A stretch of DNA of 64,000 nucleotides from Phaeosaccion multiseriatum (taxonomy: Eukaryota > Ochrophyta, other classes): NCBI GenBank assembly GCA_965112735.1, contig OZ218962.1, forward strand, positions 1,488,001-1,552,000. Direction: 5' to 3'. The notes under the pieces were generated by a model, which worked only from the letters and a program-made list of their open reading frames with translations, searched no databases and had not been told where the DNA came from. Within the stretch, counting starts at the first letter, position 1. Each line of letters begins with the position of its first letter. Shown here piece after piece: positions 57,834-64,000 of this stretch. The position numbers and the translations under genes were made by a program.

Positions 57834-60588
57834 TCACCCTCCTACCGCTCTGCCGTGGTGCGGAGGCCCAGGGTCTGCGGCGTGCAGCATCGCTCGCAGG
57901 AGGCCGTCCCGAGCCGCCAAGTCTTCGTACCTCCCGATCTGGGCCACTCTCCCCGCGTCCAAGACCACCACCAGGTCACACATCCGCAGCACGGCAGTGT
58001 GATGCGTAATGCTAATTACTGTCTTGCCCGCCATTTCCTTCATAATGTTATGGACAACCTTGACCTCGTTCTCCACGTCTTTTCCCACAGAGACAGACGA
58101 TGGGCAGGGCAGCAAAGCCGGAGGGAGGGGAGGCTTGTCAATTCAAGGGCGCCTCCTTCAAGGAGAGATGGAGAGGCGAGCAAAACCCCTCACCCCCAAA
58201 AACTCAATGCATCAAATCAAAGAAACATGGAGCACACGTACCGAGCGCCGAAGTGGCTTCGTCAAGAATGAGGATGCTGGGCTTGGCGTGGATCGCTCTT
58301 GCAATGGCCACGCGCTGCAGCTGCCCCCCTGAGAGCATGAGAGCAGGAGAGCGGGAGACAGTCCGGTGAGGGTGGTGATGGCTCAGAACCAACCGAGGCG
58401 GCAAGAGGGAGCACGGTGTCAGTCCAGGAGAGCATTTGGTGGCTTCGCTTCGCGATGCATGTCGTCACCTGAGAAGGAGACTCCCCTATCCGCCACTTTG
58501 GTATTGTATCCTTCAGGGAGCAGCTCCACGAAGTCGTGCGCACACGCCACCTTCGAGGCGTGCACAATGCTCTCCATACTTGCCACAGTGGGGTCACTGT
58601 ATGCAATGTTCTCGGCGATTGTGGTACCCAAAATAGCCGGCTCCTGTCTTACACAGGCCACCTGTCGACGCAGCCATTTGGGCTCAATGTCTTGTAAATT
58701 TGTGCCGTCTAGAGAAATGACGCCGTGCTGGGCTTCGTACATGCGCTCGATCAGTGCCATTAGGCTGCTCTTGCCAGAGCCACTTGTACCCGTCACGGCC
58801 ACGTGTTGACCGGGCAGAATCCGGAGGGTAAAGTCGCGCAGCACCTGCTGTCGAGGCCTCAAGGGGTAGGCGAAGTCCACCCCCTGAAAGTCCACCCTCC
58901 CGCGGAGATGATGTTCTGGAGTCAAGCTGCCCCCAGGAGTAGCCGGCTCCCGTTGGAGCAGACCGAAGAGTCTCCCCCCCGCCCCCTTGGCCTTGAGCAC
59001 GCCGCTGATGCCCTCCGTGACGTCCCCCAGACAGCCCCCTAGTTGCTGACTGTACAGCGCAAAGCTCGCCAGAGACCCCACTGTCATGGCTCCCTCACCC
59101 ACCATCCCGGTTCCCAGGTACAGCACCAGTAGCAGCGTGGCGTGCGACATGAGCTGGGGGGGGGGGGTAGAGGGGCGGGACGGGGAAAGAAAAAATACCT
59201 CAGCAGCTATGGCGTGCCCTCAACCTCCCTTCCGGGCCAGCGACGCACCTGCACTCCGCCGAGGTATCCCCCCTGGGCAATGGCCATGCGCTTGGACAGA
59301 GTGTAGCTCTGGTCAATGCGCGAATTGTACAATTGCTTCTCTCTCTCCTCGGCGCCGTAGGAGCGCAGCTGGTGGGCAGAGCATTGGCGAGTCAGGAGGC
59401 GCAATCAGAGTGTGTCAGGTGCCAACGCAACGTACCGTTCTGATGCACGTGAATCTCTCTGCGGCCAAGTTCGTTGCAGCCGCCAGCTCGGAGAGAAGCT
59501 CCACCGACAGAGACTTTACATATCTGGTGCAGCAAGGCAGGCAGGGCAGCATCAGATCGGCCGTTGCTTGCACGTAACCCTTCATGTCGTGTGCAGCGCA
59601 ATCTCACACCTCACCTTCCATAATGGAGCCCTCCTAAAGACATGGCCGGAACTATAGTCAGCGTTATGGCAGCGAGCTCGGGTGAAGTCGCTGAAAGAGA
59701 AGGAGAGAGAGATTCCTGGTACACTCAGCGGGGTGAGGCCGGCTGTTCTTCAAGCACCACGCTTCTCGCCCTTACCCACGAGGCACGCTGCAGAGACGGC
59801 GGCTTGGCCCGTCGCGCTGGCGAGCTGCCCGACATTGAGGGACAAATCCTCGGCTACTTCGTGCACGTCTTGGCTGAGGCGACTGGAGAGCTCTCCCACT
59901 CGAGTGGAGTCGAAGAACCCAATCTCTTGGGAAACCAAGTTGGAGAAGAGCTCCTTCCGAAGAGTCCTCCCGACGTCTTGTCCTATGATGTCAAGCATAG
60001 AGACGCGCAAGGCCGTGGCAGAGGCCCCTGCCACAGAGGCAAAGGCGAAGAGGATTCCCATGTTGTGGAGCGAGTAGGCTTGCATGGCCGAGTCCGAGCC
60101 AAGAGCGTCAATGACTCTCCCAAAGATCGTGGGGATCGCCATAGAAGCCAGAGAAGACACAGCGATGCCGCCAGCAGCCAAGCTTTCCATGCAAGAGGAG
60201 GGTTGAGAGCGAGCAATCTCAGTACTGAGAGGGGCGAACAAACCCGGGACATTCGCTGCTGGTTGAAACACTTACGCCAGCTTGTCTCTCTCCGGTACAA
60301 GGAGTTTGCGAAGATCATTCCACGTAACCTTTTGGGGCGCGTGCTGAGAGTCAGGGAGCATGGCCTTTGAAACAACCCAACTTCCCCCCCCTCCCCCCTC
60401 CTCCTCACCTCCTTTATAGGTTGGCTGCCAGGCGGAGGCGGAAACGGTTGGCTTTGGTGCACATCCCTCTTCTCGCCGCTAACAAGCGGAGGCGGGAAGC
60501 CTCGGCCAACCGAAACAAGACGATGGGACAAGGCTAATGGTGACGACCGTCCCCTTGTGAGCAATCTCCTAGACAGAAGGCCGATCAT
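57834..60588 (-). CDS. ABCB-type half-transporter, probably organellar
   Basis: Nine exons on minus: 60588-60409, 60328-60276, 60182-59776, 59690-59615, 59523-59436, 59368-59249, 59153-58469, 58328-58242 and 58078-57834 (646 aa). The first 60 residues are basic and Ser/Pro-rich ([20 protein letters not shown]), like an organelle presequence. The transmembrane domain includes [38 protein letters not shown] and [17 protein letters not shown]. The nucleotide-binding domain has all motifs: Walker [11 protein letters not shown] (about 429-438), Q-loop VRQEP, signature [13 protein letters not shown], Walker [13 protein letters not shown] and switch ITHH. One TMD plus one NBD means it works as a dimer, like ABCB8/10 or TAP-like plant half-transporters. 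Substrate is unknown. A retroelement poly(A) tail lies 51 bp upstream of the start codon. Confidence 0.88.
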
Positions 60589-60639
60589 TGGAATGGAAAA
60601 GGGAAAGTGGGTGGGAAAAATTTTACTATTAGCACGGCC

Positions 60640-63600
60640 TTTTTTTTTTTTAATGTCAGGAGGATGGCTTGCGGGAGAGAGGGCGCCGCGGCGGAGGGCG
60701 CACATGCAGTATATCCTGGCTATGTTGTGCGGGGGGAGGAAGTACTCCGAGCTCTCGTGTCCAGCGCTGGGGACGAAGTTCTTCGTGAGCATGTCCTCGA
60801 CGAAGGACAGCATGCCGGTGTGGTAGGTGGTCGATTGGATTGGGCACTGCTGCATGGCGTCGAAGGAGTCGGTCGGCCCGGGTGTTGCAAAGGGGGCAAA
60901 CGAGAGTGTCGAGCCCGCCTGGTCCGTACAGGGAGTTGATGCAGGGGGAGAAAAAAAATGTCCGTGGCCGGCATGGAGACCTGTCCGGGTAGGTGGCGCG
61001 ATGAAGCTCATCGCGCCGCGGCTGTCTTGGCTGTTGTAGCGCGCCTTGCCTTGCTGACTGGATTTCATGCCGGTGTCGGCCGCTGTCGCCCCGTAGGGGG
61101 GGCGTCTCAAGCGAGTCTCGAAAGGCGGCGCGTCGTTGTGGGGCGAGGACCTTCTGGAGGGTGCGTTGCGTCTTCTGCTGGGGGGGGCAGCTGCCCTACG
61201 CGAGTCCATTGTCGAAGATGCCCTTGTGTCGCTGTCGGTCCGCTTCCGAGGTGAGCGCGAGGTCGACCCAGGGGCGGGGGAGGTGCAGCTCGGCGGTCTC
61301 TCGGGTGAGGCTCCCGTTCTCGACGGACGATCGAATCGTGCTGAAGATGTGCTGGAACATGTGACCCTGGTGGAGTTGGGGGCCCTTCTCGGTGAGTTGG
61401 GCCTCGATCCATAGTACCCCAGGTGTGAGGACGAGGGGAGGGAGGGTGTCTGCCGCTGCGCCCAGGTAGGCCGGTGGGGCGATGTGCTCGAGGGAGAGGA
61501 CGCCCCATCCCCTTGTGACTGTGGGTGGAAGGTTTGCCGATGCTGGTGCGGGGCAAGCTGAAGGCACGCTTGTAGGTCCGCTGGGGCAGTGACTATGGTG
61601 GCTCCGATGTCGTCCGCTCCCGGGAGTTGAAGTAGTGCTTCGCCGATGGCACGATAGAGAGCGTCGCCTGGGGAGGCGAGGGTGTCGGCCGTCAGGGCGG
61701 GGGGGAGTGTTCATAGGAGGTGTTGTTATTGCTGCCCGGCTGCCTTTGTGAGCATGAGGGCGGCAGGCTGTGTCTCCTTCACGCGGCCGAGGTGCTCGGC
61801 GAGGTTGAGGCCTCCGTGGCGATCGGGTCCATCCCCTAGTAGCTGTGTGAGGTGGCGTTGGATGAAGGCGTCACTCCCGACTAGGATGCCGAGCATGATC
61901 GTGCCACCGCTCTCGATGATGGTGCCGCCTTTGTGGGCGACCATGGCGCGATCTGCCAGGGTGGCGGGGCGGTTGGGTGGACGGAGCTTTCGCTGCTTGC
62001 CAGCGTGGCGGTTGAGGTCGGCGGTGGCGAGGTCGGTGTGGAGGCCGTTGGGTGTGGGTTCGAAGTCGGTGAGGTCACCGCACCATGCGCGGATGAAGAC
62101 GTCCTGGTAGGCAAACGGCGCGGTGGTGCCAGCCTGGCGAGCGGTGTCGATCCACTTCTTCTGCAGGGGGTATATGGAGCAGCAGAAGTTCTTGCTGGCC
62201 TCGGGTCGCCCTGTCCGCCACTGCCGCGGTCCGTGTGAAGGGGCTGGTTGCCGTCCTCGGAGAGGCAGATGAGGTCGCGACCCCTCCAGAGGGTGGCGGC
62301 GTTGCAAGGGATCGACGAGGGCGGTGCCCGTGAGCACTGCCGCGGTGGTGATGGCGTTGTGGGCGTTCGGGATGTCGCTGGTGATGATCCAGTGGCCGTC
62401 CTCGTGAAGCAGTTGTGTAGCCTTGGCGACTCTCTCCATGCCATCCGTGCCAGTGTTGGTGGCAACGCCGAATTGGCCTACGGCCTCGAAGGCGTCCCTG
62501 TAGGTGGGCTTGTTGAGGCTGACGTGAGTGGAGTGCAGTAGGCGGGTGGTCGTCTCCTTGATGGCGATGGAGCGTGCTTCCTCGCCGACGGCGTCGAGGC
62601 AGCCCTACGAATGGAAGTCTTGTAGGTACTCTGGCAGGCTGCCGAGGGCCTGGCGGACGAGGGTGAGCTCGCTGGTGAGGAGAAGCAGAAGGTCGTTGCC
62701 GTGGGCTGGCTTGGTCTTGAAGCATGTCCTTCAGGTGCGCGTAGCGGAGGCCTGAGGGGCGTGGACCCGAATGCCAGCTGGAGTGGGTGAGTGCCTGCCG
62801 GATGGCCGCGCGGTGGTCGGTGATGATGGGCTCCTCGTAGCGCTCGGCGTGGTCGGCGAGGTTTTGTCGTGCGACAGTGCGGGCCGCAGTGATGACCGCG
62901 TCGAGGGCTTCCGGTTCTGGTTCGCTTGGGTGCTTGCAGGAGAGGGTATCGAAGCTGGCTTGGTTGCGTGGGGGTTGGCGCTCCTTGGGGGAGAGCGCGG
63001 TGGTGGCCTTTGCTGACGTCTCCGGGTCTTGGGGTGAGACTGGCAGCCCGCGATCGTGTGGCAGCCTCTGAGCGCTCCTTCTCCTGATGGGGTCGGCGGC
63101 CTTGGGCGATGCTGATGATGCGGCGCACGTGCTCCTAGATGTCGAGGTCGAGGACAGTAGCGGCCATCTGTTCGCGTGAATAGTTGGGGGCGTGGCCGAT
63201 GAGGAGTGCCAGGAGAAGGTGGCGGAAGTTGGTCCGTGCCCGGACGGTGGTCCAGGCGTCATCTGGGGTGGCCGGCTCCCTGGCCGCGCGGAGGGCGATG
63301 ACGAGTTGCCGGGTGATGTGCAGTTAGAAGGTGGCGAAGGTGTGGCGTTTGCGGGCCTGTTTGGCAGTGGGGAAGGTAAGTCCGCGGAGGTCGAGGAGCG
63401 CCAGTGCCTGATGGTCGGGTGGTCGATGGTCCAATGGGGAAGAGGGAGGGCCTCAGCGCCCGCGCCTTGTACCGCCGCCTCTGCAGGGGGGCCTTGTGCC
63501 GCCGTCGGCCCTCCTCCGGGGGGGGGACGTGTCGCTGGTGGTGGGCCACGGGTGTGGTGATGGTGTCCAGGGCCTGTGCCAGCCGGGCGTGCTGGGCCGG

Positions 63601-64000
63601 TGTGATGCGTCTAGTAGCGAGCTGGTTGGCGTAGTGAGTCCTGTTGTTGTCGACGGTGGCGAGGGTGGAGAAGCGGGTGGCGCAGGGTCTGGTTCCGGCG
63701 CGTTGGTCGATGATGCTGACACAGCTCAGTCGGCCCCGGGGGTCGAAGTGAAGGTCTTGGAGGGTGGGAGTGGCCACCCTAATTGGTAGGATAAGTGTGT
63801 GAATGGGTTGATTTCCGCCCCATCTCCATTTCTTAGGTTGTTTATTCCTGTAAGTCAATAGAAACCCCCCCGGGTCCAAGGGCCACGCCATGTCGAGACA
63901 CCGGCGCCTGATCATCTGCAGCCACCAGATGTGTGGCTCTCGGAGCGTGAGCGAGCCTTCCTGGGACGGCTCAACCGCGGCGCCGGCCTAGCCCTCCATC
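60640..64000 (-). mobile_element. Decayed non-LTR retrotransposon with reverse-transcriptase remnants
   Basis: The element runs on minus and leaves the window at its 5' side. Reverse-transcriptase landmarks are seen in order but in different frames: SGPRPSGLRYAHLKDML (near 62720-62790), LLLLLTSELTLVRQALGSL then a stop (62590-62700), QFGVATNTGTDGM and WIITSDIPNAHNAI (62340-62480, the palm motif A), QGDP (near 62215) and AYQDVFI where the catalytic Asp-Asp box would be (62090-62113). A post-RT block GWGVLSLEHIAPPAYLGA lies near 61460-61510. A run of 12 T on plus (60640-60651) is a poly(A) tail on minus, marking the 3' end. Frameshifts, an in-frame stop and the changed catalytic box indicate a dead copy. 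Upstream, 63259-63915 is open but not recognised. Confidence 0.7.

Overview
The window is nuclear DNA of a photosynthetic stramenopile, most likely a eustigmatophyte of the Nannochloropsis/Microchloropsis type. Genes carry many short spliceosomal introns with GT-AG (rarely GC-AG) borders. Several proteins begin with a signal peptide followed by an 'AxAF/xSF'-like junction, the bipartite plastid address of algae with secondary plastids. One gene is a fatty acid photodecarboxylase, and two MEP-pathway genes carry plastid presequences. I rebuilt exon structures by hand; exon lengths keep the reading frame in every multi-exon model given with exon coordinates. No transcript evidence was available.

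Layout. 1-16.6 kb: plastid PDZ protein (5' part, minus), VPS62/dysferlin-domain protein, LRR protein, mitochondrial HSP60, TRM10 tRNA methyltransferase, DXR, a plastid fibrillin (PAP), a glycosyltransferase-like secretory protein and a U-box-like protein. 17-23 kb: LSM2, a small membrane protein, an unresolved stretch, a FoP/CHTOP-like mRNA-export protein and a PKA regulatory subunit. 23.2-30.4 kb: one very large TRF4-like non-canonical poly(A) polymerase. 30.6-39.2 kb: proteasome maturation factor POMP/UMP1, a coiled-coil protein, SYO1/HEATR3, a GET2/CAML-like membrane protein and the flippase subunit CDC50. 39.3-46.9 kb: fatty acid photodecarboxylase, IspD and a membrane cyclophilin. 46.9-57.2 kb: a MITE-like element, then an inverted pair of von Willebrand A receptor-like genes flanking a CDV3-like gene and an ER DnaJ gene. 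57.8-64 kb: an ABCB half-transporter whose 5' flank holds a decayed non-LTR retroelement ending in poly(A).

How the genes fit together. Genes largely alternate in strand, giving short divergent promoters (about 120-380 bp) and tail-to-tail 3' ends, one of which overlaps in coding sequence. Plastid and lipid functions recur: DXR and IspD feed isoprenoid synthesis, fibrillin binds plastid lipid, and the photodecarboxylase makes hydrocarbons from fatty acids and shares a 179-bp promoter with a phospholipid-flippase subunit. The most unusual features are the palindromic VWA gene pair with a tract of near identity, the giant TRF4-like protein with an insertion in its catalytic domain, the clean MITE with a 7-bp target duplication, and the retroelement tail 51 bp from the ABC transporter start codon.
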